A stretch of DNA of 64,000 nucleotides from Bacillota bacterium (lineage in GTDB: Bacteria; Bacillota; Clostridia; Acetivibrionales; DSM-2933), in assembly GCA_023430975.1 (NCBI GenBank), contig JAEYYB010000118.1, forward strand, positions 40,673-104,672, given 5' to 3'. Positions 1 through 8,848 of the stretch are shown here, piece after piece. Every line of letters starts with the position of its first letter. Position 1 is the first letter of the stretch. The position numbers were made by a program, and so were the translations under genes. The notes beneath the pieces are model-generated. The model saw only the letters and a list, made by a program, of their open reading frames with translations. It was not told where the DNA came from and did not search any database.

Positions 1-224
1 GTATTAATTGAATTTTTGAATTCCGGGGTTTTCTCCCATGGCATAATTTTCATATTAGTGTCATTCCATTTATATACCAACCCCAAATTCTTGTTCAATA
101 TGGCATATCCGTTTGCTTCTGCAAATGACATAATTTTGAACATAGGATTAAAATACGTATACAAATATGCAATCAACCTATCTAACTCAGTATTAAAAGT
201 GAAATTATGTTGATCTAATGTCAT
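1..224 (-). CDS. Unidentified protein, partial (C-terminus off the left edge)
   Basis: An open frame on the minus strand starts at an ATG at 222-224 and runs without stops to the window edge, about 74 codons. The frame is also open upstream to about 300, overlapping the end of the aldolase gene. The translation has ordinary protein composition (aromatic residues, a motif MPWEKTPEF near the edge), more protein-like than the 65-residue frame on the opposite strand. No good ribosome site precedes the ATG, so the true start is unsure. I do not recognise the family. It would be read in the same direction as the upstream aldolase gene. Confidence 0.4.
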   Translation of the reverse strand, partial: MTLDQHNFTFNTELDRLIAYLYTYFNPMFKIMSFAEANGYAILNKNLGLVYKWNDTNMKIMPWEKTPEFKNSIN

Positions 225-295
225 ATATTGAAGTTTGGTAACAAGATTATGTAAATAGAGAACAAAATTATCATGTACAAATTTTAAAACACCAA

Positions 296-937
296 TTATA
301 TGCTGGTGATTTTGTTTACATAACTTTTTGCTAATGATGTCACAGATTCATAGTCGCCGGAATCTGCTGACACATATAGATTCCTGCCGATTCCAACAGC
401 CATTGATCCTGCTTCAAACCATGTATGTATGTTGTCGATATTAACGCCTCCTGTAGGCATCAATGGTGCTTGGGGAATCGGGCCTTTAATTGCTCTGATG
501 ATGGAAGGTCCAAACAGTTCTGACGGAAATATCTTTACGATATCCGCACCTGCCTCCATGCATTCAACAGTCTCTTTTATTGTCATTGCTCCAGGCATGT
601 AGGGTATTTGATAACGAAGGCACATTTTAGCTGTTTCACTATTAAGGCAGGGACTTATTATGAATTGAGAACCCATGGCTAAGGCTATTTTAGCTGTCTC
701 AGGATCGAGAACAGTTCCTGCACCTATAAGTACATCGGTGTTTTTGTACTTTTGGGTAAGTTCTGTTATTAGCTCTCCCGCAAAGCTCATGGTATATGAA
801 AATTCCAATACCCTTATTCCCCCATCAATAATTGCAACGGCTGATTTCAATGCTTTTTCAAAATTATCGGTTCTGATTATTGAAATTATTTTATTCTTTT
901 TTATTATATCCATTACTTCGATTTTATCTCTTATCAT
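296..937 (-). CDS. eda: KHG/KDPG-type aldolase
   Basis: 213 residues, the normal length for 2-keto-3-deoxy-6-phosphogluconate / 2-keto-4-hydroxyglutarate aldolase, a class I Schiff-base aldolase that cleaves KDPG to pyruvate and glyceraldehyde 3-phosphate. Seen in order: E45 in VLEFSYT (the usual catalytic Glu position), GAGTV at 72-76, FIISP at 92-96, the VKIFP segment with the Schiff-base lysine K135, and PTGGV at 161-165. All expected active-site motifs are present. The ribosome site AAGGAGA lies 8 bases before the ATG. The cytoplasmic enzyme probably serves sugar-acid (uronate) catabolism. The exact substrate cannot be fixed, since members of this family vary and no gluconate or uronate gene is visible beside it. 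Confidence 0.88.
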   Translation of the reverse strand: MIRDKIEVMDIIKKNKIISIIRTDNFEKALKSAVAIIDGGIRVLEFSYTMSFAGELITELTQKYKNTDVLIGAGTVLDPETAKIALAMGSQFIISPCLNSETAKMCLRYQIPYMPGAMTIKETVECMEAGADIVKIFPSELFGPSIIRAIKGPIPQAPLMPTGGVNIDNIHTWFEAGSMAVGIGRNLYVSADSGDYESVTSLAKSYVNKITSI

Positions 938-1240
938 AAAGTTTCTCCTTTTGTAGAAATGTATATAACTGTATATCGTTAATTTGGACTAAAAGTTAAT
1001 AAATACTAATATTCTTATATTAAGGATTATATACGATTAAAAATATATTGCAAAATACTATTTTTTATTTGAAATTTGGCAAAAATTTTGATATTATTGA
1101 AATTGTAGAATGGAAGTATGGTAGGGACGGCAGATTCAAAAGGAAAACATTCCTTATTCTTTTTATTACAATTCTCCGTTTCCAACGATACAAACCAAAA
1201 TTAAATTAGTATAACTTTTAGTTTGCATTTTTGTCTTATG
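938..1240. other. Intergenic stretch, nothing recognised
   Basis: AT-rich DNA between the divergent aldolase genes. Promoters for both must lie in 938-1519, but I found no convincing -35/-10 pair or riboswitch. The right part (1241-1466) is filled by copies of repeat families B and A, listed separately. Confidence 0.4.
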
Positions 1241-1345
1241 CATGCTTTAGGATCGACCATAATATCACTTCCGATTTTGGGTAGTATTGACAAGTTATGT
1301 CATTTTGTGACCCGGATTTATAGCGGAGGCTTATTTGAGTCATCC
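1241..1345. repeat. Repeat family B, diverged full copy
   Basis: Shares with the other B copies the left part (CATG..., then CACTTCCGATTTTG) and the right part (GGATTTATAGCGGAGG, then TTATTTGAGTCAT). The middle is diverged. It directly precedes a family A copy. Confidence 0.5.
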
Positions 1346-1370
1346 ATAAAGCCTTCTAATTGTTATACAA

Positions 1371-1466
1371 ATAAAAATCTTAATTAATTTTGCATTTGAC
1401 AGAGCAAATAACAAACGTTTCAACGGGATTTGCGATAGGCAAATGTAAAAATTAATAGATTTTTAT
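1371..1466. repeat. Repeat family A, copy with different outer arms
   Basis: The core is the family A core: GCATTTGACAGAGCAAATAA ... ATTTGCGATAGGCAAATGTA. The outer arms differ from other copies (ATAAAAATC ... GATTTTTAT) but are still complementary to each other, which supports selection for a hairpin or for terminal inverted repeats. It lies about 50 bases upstream of the 1520 gene. Confidence 0.75.
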
Positions 1467-1519
1467 AAAAATCTTAATTAATTTATCTCGATAATATTAA
1501 TGGAAAGGGTGTTTTTTAA

Positions 1520-2515
1520 ATGAGTAAGGAAAGAATTAGGACGGAAGGGAAAAAAGGAACATGGATGACATATCGTCCGGACATCAAGGTGCTGGACTGT
1601 ACAATTAGAGATGGAGGTCTGGTCAATAATTTTAACTTTGAAGACGGATTTGTAAAGGCAGTTTATAATGCTTGTGTTGAAGCAGGCGTTGATTATATGG
1701 AAATGGGCTATAAGGCTTCTAAAAAGATTTTTGCAAGGGACGGATTAGGTTCCTGGAAATTCTGTGATGAAGAGGACATACGAAAAATTGTGGGTGATAA
1801 TGAAACCGAATTGAAAATATCTGTTATGGCTGATGCTGAAAGAACGGATTACCATGAAGATATTCTGCCAAAGAGCCAGAGTGTTGTTGATATGGTACGT
1901 GTTGCCACCTATGTCCACCAAATTCCCACAGCTGTTGATATGATCAAGGATGCTCATGATAAAGGTTATGAAACAACCATCAATATTATGGCAGCATCCC
2001 AACTTAAGGAAAGTGACTTGGATGAGGCATTAGAGATTCTTTCACAGACTGAAGTTGATGTTATATATGTAGTGGACAGCTTTGGTTCCCTGTACTCCGA
2101 AGATATACAGGACCTCACCGCCAAGTATCTTGGCTATGCTGAGGCAGCCGGGAAAAAAGTAGGAATACACGCCCATAACAATCAGCAATTGGCATATGCA
2201 AACACAATTGAAGCTATCATAAGAGGAACCAGTTTCGTAGATGCTACAATAGCCGGACTTGGCCGTGGTGCCGGTAATTGCCCAATGGAATTAATACTCG
2301 GATTTTTAAAGAATCCCAAGTTTCATTTAAGGCCGATACTTGAGTGTATTCAAGCTAGTATTCCCGAGCTAAGGAAGTCATGCAGCTGGGGATTTGACAT
2401 ACCATATATGCTGACAGGCCAACTTAATCAGCATCCAAGGACTGCAATAAGCTTTATATCAAACAACCGCTCGGATTATACCAATTTCTATGATGCAATA
2501 GTTAATGGAGATTAA
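1520..2515 (+). CDS. DRE-TIM metallolyase-like aldolase (HMGL-like domain)
   Basis: 331 residues with a single TIM-barrel domain of the HMG-CoA lyase / isopropylmalate synthase / 4-hydroxy-2-oxovalerate aldolase superfamily. Motifs seen: TIRDGG at 28-33 (the DRE-like motif with the metal-binding Asp D31) and IHAHNN with metal-ligand histidines H217 and H219, then a GLGRGAGN glycine loop. The C-terminal part resembles the family often annotated only as 'aldolase catalytic domain protein', found near polysaccharide or sugar genes. The substrate is unknown. The start at 1520 follows AAAGGG at suitable distance; an internal ATG at residue 16 is an alternative. No partner (such as an acylating dehydrogenase) is next to it, so a meta-cleavage pathway role is unlikely. 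Confidence 0.75.
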   Translation: MSKERIRTEGKKGTWMTYRPDIKVLDCTIRDGGLVNNFNFEDGFVKAVYNACVEAGVDYMEMGYKASKKIFARDGLGSWKFCDEEDIRKIVGDNETELKISVMADAERTDYHEDILPKSQSVVDMVRVATYVHQIPTAVDMIKDAHDKGYETTINIMAASQLKESDLDEALEILSQTEVDVIYVVDSFGSLYSEDIQDLTAKYLGYAEAAGKKVGIHAHNNQQLAYANTIEAIIRGTSFVDATIAGLGRGAGNCPMELILGFLKNPKFHLRPILECIQASIPELRKSCSWGFDIPYMLTGQLNQHPRTAISFISNNRSDYTNFYDAIVNGD

Positions 2516-2580
2516 ATTCAGTATATTATAATAGTTCTTATGTAAAAGTGACTAATTATAGTAATTTTTCATGAATAAAA

Positions 2581-2622
2581 AACCACCTGAATATAACTAA
2601 ATCTATATTCAGGTGGTTTTTA
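2581..2622 (+). terminator. Rho-independent terminator after the 1520 gene
   Basis: A 15-bp perfect stem (AACCACCTGAATATA at 2581-2595 with its complement at 2604-2618), an 8-base loop and a T-run. It begins 66 bases after the stop codon of the aldolase gene, and the A-run on the left would also serve the minus strand. Confidence 0.85.
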
Positions 2623-2638
2623 TTTTGTAATAAAACTA

Positions 2639-3071
2639 TTAATAAATATCAACGATGTTTTCACTAGGTATCCATACAACTTTTATACAAAGTTCAGTCT
2701 GGATGGTTCTGTAGTTTTGCTGGTAGTTGAATACTTCCTTCGCTTACTTAGTTTGGCCGTTGTATCCGTTATTTATATCCTGTCCCTTGTCCCCTGCCCT
2801 AGGTGCATATTCATCATGGGGTATAATTATGGGTCGCACCATATACAAAAGGAGTCACCCCATCACTTTCGTAGAATAAATATCCGTTCTTTTGAGAGTC
2901 CCATTTTTTCACATATGACCTTCCTGTATATTTTCTATGCATCTCATCAGTAGCAGTAGGTGAAGTGTTTGCAGTACCATGCCATATTCTAGCGTTTTGG
3001 GATATAAGTTTTCTACCGGGCCTGTTGGGATGGCCTAATGGTATGTAGTCAAAAACAACTTTTAGTGCCAT
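2639..3071 (-). pseudogene. N-acetylmuramoyl-L-alanine amidase, decayed
   Basis: The first 85 codons (3071 to 2814) encode the start of a type-2 amidase: IPLGHPNRPG, then WHGTANTSPTA with the zinc-ligand His, then KNGYLFYESDGVTPF and GATH. The frame then ends in TGA. Reading on in the neighbouring frame gives IPHDEYAPRAGDKGQDIN, then one TAA, then a conserved-looking C-terminal part ending IVDIY with a stop at 2639-2641. So there is a frameshift (probably with loss of about ten codons after GATH) and one in-frame stop. Cell-wall or phage-type lysin origin is likely. Only a weak ribosome site precedes the ATG. I judge it non-functional. Confidence 0.65.
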
Positions 3072-3089
3072 AAACGCTCACTCGCTTAT

Positions 3090-3130
3090 AAAGAAAATTA
3101 CCATAATTATATTTATGGTAATTTTCTTTA
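3090..3130 (-). terminator. Terminator downstream of the GH9 gene
   Basis: A long AT-rich stem (AAAGAAAATTACCATAA at 3090-3106 against its complement at 3114-3130) lies about 60 bases beyond the stop codon of the GH9 gene, followed on the minus strand by an A/T-rich tract. Confidence 0.65.
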
Positions 3131-3147
3131 TTTTGCAATTTGTACTA

Positions 3148-3178
3148 AGGCATGATTGAAAAATTACTTCCGCTTTTT
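3148..3178. repeat. Repeat family B, half copy
   Basis: AAGGCATGATTGAAAAATTA followed by CTTCCGCTTTT matches one arm of family B (compare 8669 onward and the reverse of 19830-19860). It lies between the GH9 stop codon and its terminator. Confidence 0.6.
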
Positions 3179-3192
3179 TCATTAATGAAAAA

Positions 3193-5745
3193 TTACTGAG
3201 GGTAGCTTGAAGATGTTGCATTAAAATGCTTTGCTACAACTATGACATCAGCCATGTTGATTGAACCGTCCTTTGTAAAATCACTATCCTCATCATATTT
3301 ACTGTCACCCGATATTGAATTGAAAACCTTTGCAATTTCTATAATATCAGACATATTTATAGCTCCATCCTGTACCCCGTTCTTCTCCATATCACCTGCC
3401 CAAATTTTAACCTCTAGTTCTATTATATCAATTATTTTTTTAATACTATCATCAGAACCAATAGGTTGATCAACTAATGGTAGACTATATGTTCGAGTTA
3501 AATAATTCTTTTTACTTATGACAAGTTCGTGAGTTCCGTTGTTATAAACATCCAATGGTATATTATCTATTTTAAAATATCCATTTTCATCGGTTATAGC
3601 AGATAAACCACTTCCTTTTATCTCAACCTTAAATCCAGACTTTATTTTTGATGAGTTTGCAGGCAAATATGAAAAATCCACATCAATATACCCGGATACC
3701 GGTGGAACCGTAACTTTTGGCGTTGGTGTAGCTGTTGAATTGCCAGGAGGCTCATTACCTGCCAAAAGCTTACCTTCATTATAAACAGGAATATTGAGTG
3801 CTTTTGAAAGGGTTGTATCGGAAGATGAAATTCCTTTGAATGAAAAGTCGTTTGTATTATCCCAGCCAGTAGTGCCAGTTGGGGCTTCAATCCTGAACTG
3901 TACCTCTCTCCTGTGTGCCGACTGACCTCCTGGATATACTGCTGAACCAGGTACAAATGATATGTTGGCATAATAAATATTTTTGGATGAATCCCATGGC
4001 AATAATCCTGAGATCTGTGCACCCTCACTATAGCCTAATGTTACTTTAACATCTTCAGGTTTTATGCCCTTTTCAACAAGTTCAGTAAGGTCCACAAAAT
4101 ACCTGAAGGAAGCATCATACAATACCTTTGCCGGCCAGGCACTCCTATTTCTCAATGTGGACTTGACTGCTACAAAATTTGATCCTGATGTAACAGAAGC
4201 TTCAACAAAATATTCATCTTCCTTTACCTCTTCTATGGCTTTAAAATTGGGTATCGGATCTCCACCATACTTCTGGTACATCTTTGCAAGAACACCGACA
4301 AATCCTGCGTTATAATCGCAGGCAACCTCTGTAAACTCATATTTGCCCGCGTCATCTGTAAACTTATCTGTCTTGTCAGGTCCTCCAATAAGGGCACCTA
4401 CTATTGTGTGACGTGTGTATCCTGGAACAGTCTTGTCATCAGACCATGATCCTTGTGCTGTCCTGTGGTGCGGGTGTTCGGGGTAATCTGTACCATAGCC
4501 TATTACATAGCTTCTTCCGGAGCTGCCAAGGCAATAATCCACCTGGGTTTTAGCAAAGTCCCTGTATATTTTGGCTTTTTCAGTGGAGCACTCGGTCCAG
4601 TCGGAATAAACCTCTGCAAGGAAGGCTGTAGTTGTTGCATACCTTAAACATCCCCATGTATCAAGCCACGCCAGACCCTTAGGGGTATATTGTATCCTAT
4701 CTCCCTTATATCCTACTGTCCACCAGTCAAGGTTTCTTTCAGTGGACTCTTTATAAATATCTTTATTTGTTATTCTTGCAAGAAGGATCTGTGTTCCGAA
4801 AAGAACGTTATCCCAGTTATGTCCCCATTTATATGCTATTGTCCCGTCCTGTGTTTTTTCCCAGTTCGGTACATACGACTCAGCTTTTTCTATGTAGCTC
4901 TGGTCACCTGTAGCCAGATATAACCATGTTGATGCCCATGAAAGCTGATCGTAACAGCCGCTCCATGATTTATAAAAATCATTTGCCACAGGGGCATAAG
5001 CTGATTCTGATTTTGTTTGATCAGTGCTCTTTGTCTGATCTGCAAAGTCTAATAGTTCCTTTGCATGCTTTAGAAGTGTAGCTGCATATTGTGGGTCACT
5101 TTCTTTAAATACTATAGATGCTGCAGCCATGGCTGCTGAGGTTGAAGCAACGCAAGTTGTTGCAGTATTTTTAAGATCAGCCTTGTATGTAACCCTTTCC
5201 AGTTTGAGGTCTTTCATAGCCTGCTCAACAGTCTCGGCAGCTCCCCAATACTTGTGATCATACATGCCTCCCCCGTGTCCCACCTCAAAGTAATAAACAT
5301 TTGGTTCAGGATGACAGTTTATGAAATAGTCTGTTGCCCATTTCATTTCCCTTAGCAAATAATCCAGCTGACCGCTCTTCTTAAATGCATCCTTATACTC
5401 ATATATTGACCAGGCCAGCATTGCAACTGAATAAGACATGGGTAGGTTGAATTTGACATGATCACCTGCATCAAACCAGCCTTTACTTAGATCCGCACCA
5501 ACATCTTTGCCGTCGTTTAAAACAGCATCTCCCCTCCAGTTGTTTCTGATCCAGTCGGGCTGCTTTCCTGCCAACTGGAATTCATAAAACATGATTGCCT
5601 TTTGTAAGGCCTCTCCATAGTTGTAGCTCCCTGCAGCTGAAACAAAAGCTGTAGAATTATGAATCGGGATAACTCCAGCTGCTGCCATCACTAAAACAAG
5701 GAGCAATGAAAATAGTCTTTTTGCTTTCTTTTTTGTCTGTCTCAT
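3193..5745 (-). CDS. Cellulosomal family-9 endoglucanase: GH9-CBM3c-X-dockerin
   Basis: 850 residues. Parts in order: signal peptide (KKKAKR then a hydrophobic run, about 1-38); GH9 catalytic domain about 40-485 with the Asp pair D92/D95 in DAGDHVKF and the acid Glu near residue 472 in FTEVACDYNAG; CBM3c about 500-640, the module that works with GH9 domains in processive endoglucanases; Thr/Pro linker about 680 (TATPTPKVTVPP); a carboxypeptidase-regulatory-like X module about 695-775 (KSGFKVEI, ITDENGYF, KKNYLTRTY); and a dockerin about 785-845 with two calcium-loop repeats (GVQDGAINMSDIIEIAKVF and DFTKDGSINMADVIVVAKHF). It should be secreted and assembled on a scaffoldin to degrade cellulose. 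All key residues are present. The ribosome site AGGAGG precedes the ATG. A palindrome upstream (5771-5798) may control it. Confidence 0.95.
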   Translation of the reverse strand: MRQTKKKAKRLFSLLLVLVMAAAGVIPIHNSTAFVSAAGSYNYGEALQKAIMFYEFQLAGKQPDWIRNNWRGDAVLNDGKDVGADLSKGWFDAGDHVKFNLPMSYSVAMLAWSIYEYKDAFKKSGQLDYLLREMKWATDYFINCHPEPNVYYFEVGHGGGMYDHKYWGAAETVEQAMKDLKLERVTYKADLKNTATTCVASTSAAMAAASIVFKESDPQYAATLLKHAKELLDFADQTKSTDQTKSESAYAPVANDFYKSWSGCYDQLSWASTWLYLATGDQSYIEKAESYVPNWEKTQDGTIAYKWGHNWDNVLFGTQILLARITNKDIYKESTERNLDWWTVGYKGDRIQYTPKGLAWLDTWGCLRYATTTAFLAEVYSDWTECSTEKAKIYRDFAKTQVDYCLGSSGRSYVIGYGTDYPEHPHHRTAQGSWSDDKTVPGYTRHTIVGALIGGPDKTDKFTDDAGKYEFTEVACDYNAGFVGVLAKMYQKYGGDPIPNFKAIEEVKEDEYFVEASVTSGSNFVAVKSTLRNRSAWPAKVLYDASFRYFVDLTELVEKGIKPEDVKVTLGYSEGAQISGLLPWDSSKNIYYANISFVPGSAVYPGGQSAHRREVQFRIEAPTGTTGWDNTNDFSFKGISSSDTTLSKALNIPVYNEGKLLAGNEPPGNSTATPTPKVTVPPVSGYIDVDFSYLPANSSKIKSGFKVEIKGSGLSAITDENGYFKIDNIPLDVYNNGTHELVISKKNYLTRTYSLPLVDQPIGSDDSIKKIIDIIELEVKIWAGDMEKNGVQDGAINMSDIIEIAKVFNSISGDSKYDEDSDFTKDGSINMADVIVVAKHFNATSSSYPQ

Positions 5746-5770
5746 ACACTTATATCCTCCTAATCTTTAT

Positions 5771-5798
5771 GAAAAGCGTTAATGATTAATCGCTTTTC
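5771..5798 (-). promoter_or_regulatory. Palindrome in the 5' region of the GH9 gene
   Basis: GAAAAGCG and CGCTTTTC flank an inner TTAAT-G-ATTAA palindrome, giving a near-perfect 13-bp hairpin 26 bases upstream of the ATG. It could be an operator or a 5'-UTR stem-loop that stabilises the mRNA or affects translation. There is no T-run on the coding side, so it is not a clear terminator. Confidence 0.45.
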
Positions 5799-5945
5799 CA
5801 TTCTCTAAATAACACAGGTTTATATAATATTCTATAATATCATCGATTGAATTAAAAGTGTTATTATAAATACTGAACTGTAAAACATGATGCTATTGTA
5901 TAATATTAAAATTGCTGGTATTATTTAAAGACACCAAAAATGATT

Positions 5946-6045
5946 ATATTAAAGTGTTAATAATCTTACATTTGGCGGAGCAAATAACGAACGGTTCAAC
6001 GGGATTTGCTAAAGACAAATGTAATAGATTTTTCACTTTTAATAT
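5946..6045. repeat. Repeat family A, full copy
   Basis: Outer arms ATTAAAGTG / CACTTTTAATAT, middle arms TTACATTTG / CAAATGTAA, inner arms GCAAAT / ATTTGC. It lies in the 525-base divergent gap between the GH9 and GGDEF/EAL genes. Apart from this copy and the GH9 palindrome I see nothing in that gap beyond AT-rich promoter-like DNA. Confidence 0.9.
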
Positions 6046-6270
6046 ATATATTATTTCTAATCAAGTAAAATTAATTTAACTGTAAAGGAATTTTCAATTT
6101 TTTGTAGAATAAAATAAAATGGAATAATATTCTTTTATATCGACTTCTTGCTACTAATGTATTATTATTATATTTATGTATTGAATTTCTTAATATGATT
6201 CAATTTTTTATGTTTATTATAATTATTAATTATTTGCAATCCAATAAAAAGATCACAAAGGAAACCAATT

Positions 6271-8667
6271 ATGCTTGCAAAGTTTGCCAAGAAAAGTCTT
6301 CGTATTTATATTGTTGTCACTAATATATTTACAATACTAATACCTGTGTGTTTAACCGGATTTATAATCAATAACATAATAAATGGCTATCTGGAAAATG
6401 AGATAACTAAGAAAAACCATATAATCGCTTCAACTATATCCAATCAGTTGAACCAGTTACTTATTGCACCGTCAAATATTTTAAAGCATGTTGTAGCAGA
6501 GGCAGAACAAGATGAAAATTATGACTTCAATAGGAAGGTTTCAATCCTTTTAAAGCAATACGATTTGTTTGATTATGTTGAGCTTATAAGTATGGACGGA
6601 AAGATAAAGAACTCATATCCATATGACAGAAGTATAATTGGAAAAGATGTATCAAAAGAAGACTTCTTTAAAGAAGCTGTAGATCTTAAAACCTATTGGT
6701 CTCTTCCTTATTTAAGCAAAAAAACCGGGCAATTGACAATAACCACAGCTGTTTCAGGGTATAAATATATTATTACAGCTTATATTAACCTTAAAAACTT
6801 CAGCAATATCTCATACATGATAAGTGAAGCTTACGGAAAAGACTTTAATGTAGTTGTGCTGGACGAAAATGGAACTTATGTATCAAATAGCGATTTAAAA
6901 CAGCTATATAAGCGAGAAATTGATCCTAACTTCAATAAGATCAAAACTTTGTCAACGTCAAAGAATCCTATAGATATAGTACAATGCAATAATGAAAAGA
7001 AGATTGTAAGCACGTCAATTATTCCTTTAACAGGGTGGTATGTCCTTGTTTATCAGTCATATGCTTCTGCATTTGAGGCTAAAAGCAAGGCAAATATGAT
7101 ATTTATAATCAGTGCCATAGTTTCCATTATACTGTTTTTTATAGTATCCTTATTAAGGGCAAACAGCATGTCAAGGCTATTCGAAAAGTTTGATAAACAG
7201 ACACAGGCAATTGCCAACGGCAGCTTCAGTGGCAAGATAAAGATTGACAGTTTTTCCGAATTCAGTAATCTCGAAGAGAAGTTCAATTTGATGATAGAAA
7301 AACTGCAATCCCGAGAACAAAAGCTTAAGTGGATAGCCTATAACGATACACTAACCGGCCTTAAAAACAGAAGCTTTTTGTTAAACCATTTGGAGCATTT
7401 ATTGGATAGTAATAATAATGTCGGTATAATTTATTTTGATCTTGATAATTTTAAAACTATAAACGATACCTACGGGCATAGTTATGGAGACATGCTGCTT
7501 GGCGAAGTATCAAAAAGGTTGAATTATATCAATAAAGATTCTTATGTTATAGCCAGAATTGGTGGAGATGAGTTTGTTGTAATAAACTCCGATATGGATG
7601 ATATGGGTGATATGGTGGAGTTTTCAAATGAGATACTTAAAGCATTGGGAGAGCCTTTTATATTTGAAGATAACCAGCTTTTTATAGGTGCAAGTATAGG
7701 AATATCCGCATACCCAAAGGATGCTCAGACTGTTGAGGAATTATTGAAATGTGCAGACATGGCGATGTACTTTGCAAAGGAAAACGGAAAAAACAAGTGG
7801 CAGATGTTTGATAAAAAAATGAAAGAAACTGTTGAAAGGAATCTGAATATCGAAAGATATTTAAGGCAGGCAATTGACCGCAAAGAGTTTTCACTGTCAT
7901 ATCAGCCTCAGTATCATACTGTTACAAACAAAATGAGGGGATTTGAGGTCTTGTTGAGGTGGAACAAAGAGGAATTAGGCGGAAATGTAGAGCCTGTTGA
8001 GTTTGTAAGGATTGCTGAGGGCTGCGGGTTTATTAATGAAATCGGTGAATGGGTCATGAGGTCTGCTTGTGAGAAGTTAGAATACCTCTGGAACAATTAT
8101 TTTGATGATTTCATTATTTCCGTTAATATTTCGGCAGTGCAGCTTATGCAGCATAACTTTATCGAATTGGTAGAATCAATAATCTCACAGTACAGTATAT
8201 TGCCTGAAATGCTTGAGTTTGAAATTACCGAAAGCGTTTTTATAGAGTCATATGATCAGGCACGAAAGAATCTTGAGAAAATAAAGAAAATGGGAATCAA
8301 AATTTCTCTTGATGATTTCGGTACAGGCTATTCTTCTCTTTCATACCTGAATAATCTGCCCATTGACTCATTAAAGATTGACCGCACTTTTGTAAGCGAT
8401 GTTTCCAAGGGAATTTTCAAGGAAACAATGCTTGAATCTATAATAATTTTAGCACACAAACTTGGTCTAGATGTTATTGCCGAGGGTGTTGAGACAAGAG
8501 ATCAGCTGTTTAGCGTTAGAAAATTCAATTGTGATTTCGCTCAAGGGTTCCATTTAAGCGAGCCCATAAGAGAATCAGATCTGGATGATTATCTAAGGTG
8601 CAAAGGTTATAAATCCTTTCGAGATAAAAATTCCGATTATAGAGATTATGGTGCCTTTCACTACTAA
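6271..8667 (+). CDS. Membrane GGDEF-EAL cyclic-di-GMP enzyme with extracellular sensor
   Basis: 798 residues. N-terminal membrane helix (about 12-36), an extracellular dCache-like sensor (about 40-270), a second membrane helix (about 275-295), a HAMP-like linker, a GGDEF domain and an EAL domain. The diguanylate cyclase active site is intact (RIGGDEF, residues 429-435). The EAL signature reads EVL (E559), with the catalytic DDFGTGYSS and AEGVET motifs present, so phosphodiesterase activity is also plausible. The protein probably makes or breaks c-di-GMP in answer to an external ligand, affecting attachment or motility. It is transcribed alone. GGAAAC about 8 bases before the ATG is a modest ribosome site. 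The stop codon lies directly against a family B repeat. Confidence 0.92.
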   Translation: MLAKFAKKSLRIYIVVTNIFTILIPVCLTGFIINNIINGYLENEITKKNHIIASTISNQLNQLLIAPSNILKHVVAEAEQDENYDFNRKVSILLKQYDLFDYVELISMDGKIKNSYPYDRSIIGKDVSKEDFFKEAVDLKTYWSLPYLSKKTGQLTITTAVSGYKYIITAYINLKNFSNISYMISEAYGKDFNVVVLDENGTYVSNSDLKQLYKREIDPNFNKIKTLSTSKNPIDIVQCNNEKKIVSTSIIPLTGWYVLVYQSYASAFEAKSKANMIFIISAIVSIILFFIVSLLRANSMSRLFEKFDKQTQAIANGSFSGKIKIDSFSEFSNLEEKFNLMIEKLQSREQKLKWIAYNDTLTGLKNRSFLLNHLEHLLDSNNNVGIIYFDLDNFKTINDTYGHSYGDMLLGEVSKRLNYINKDSYVIARIGGDEFVVINSDMDDMGDMVEFSNEILKALGEPFIFEDNQLFIGASIGISAYPKDAQTVEELLKCADMAMYFAKENGKNKWQMFDKKMKETVERNLNIERYLRQAIDRKEFSLSYQPQYHTVTNKMRGFEVLLRWNKEELGGNVEPVEFVRIAEGCGFINEIGEWVMRSACEKLEYLWNNYFDDFIISVNISAVQLMQHNFIELVESIISQYSILPEMLEFEITESVFIESYDQARKNLEKIKKMGIKISLDDFGTGYSSLSYLNNLPIDSLKIDRTFVSDVSKGIFKETMLESIIILAHKLGLDVIAEGVETRDQLFSVRKFNCDFAQGFHLSEPIRESDLDDYLRCKGYKSFRDKNSDYRDYGAFHY

Positions 8668-8768
8668 AGGCATGACCCAATATTTCTTCCCGTTTTGAGC
8701 GTGTGTTCTTAAGTTAAGTTAACTTAGAAAGCGAAATTATACGGGAAGTTATATTTGAGGCATGCCTA
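8667..8768. repeat. Repeat family B, full copy
   Basis: Bounded by GGCATGA and GGCATGCC. It contains TTCCCGTTTTGAGCG and GCGAAATTATACGGGAAGTT, which pair across a palindromic centre (TTAAGTTAACTTA). It starts at the stop codon of the GGDEF/EAL gene and may also act as its terminator. Just beyond it AAAAAATCACTTCATT occurs twice (about 8790 and 8835). Confidence 0.75.
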
Positions 8769-8848
8769 AAGTTAAAAAACACTAATTTATAAAAAATCAC
8801 TTCATTCTTCTTAATTATAACATTATTACTTCTTAAAAAATCACTTCA

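Noticed and set aside
16..213. 65-codon plus-strand frame at the left edge
   Set aside because: The opposite strand has a longer, more protein-like open frame through the same bases; no ribosome site precedes the plus-strand ATG.
2717..2953. 78-codon plus-strand frame
   Set aside because: It is antisense to the recognisable amidase remnant.
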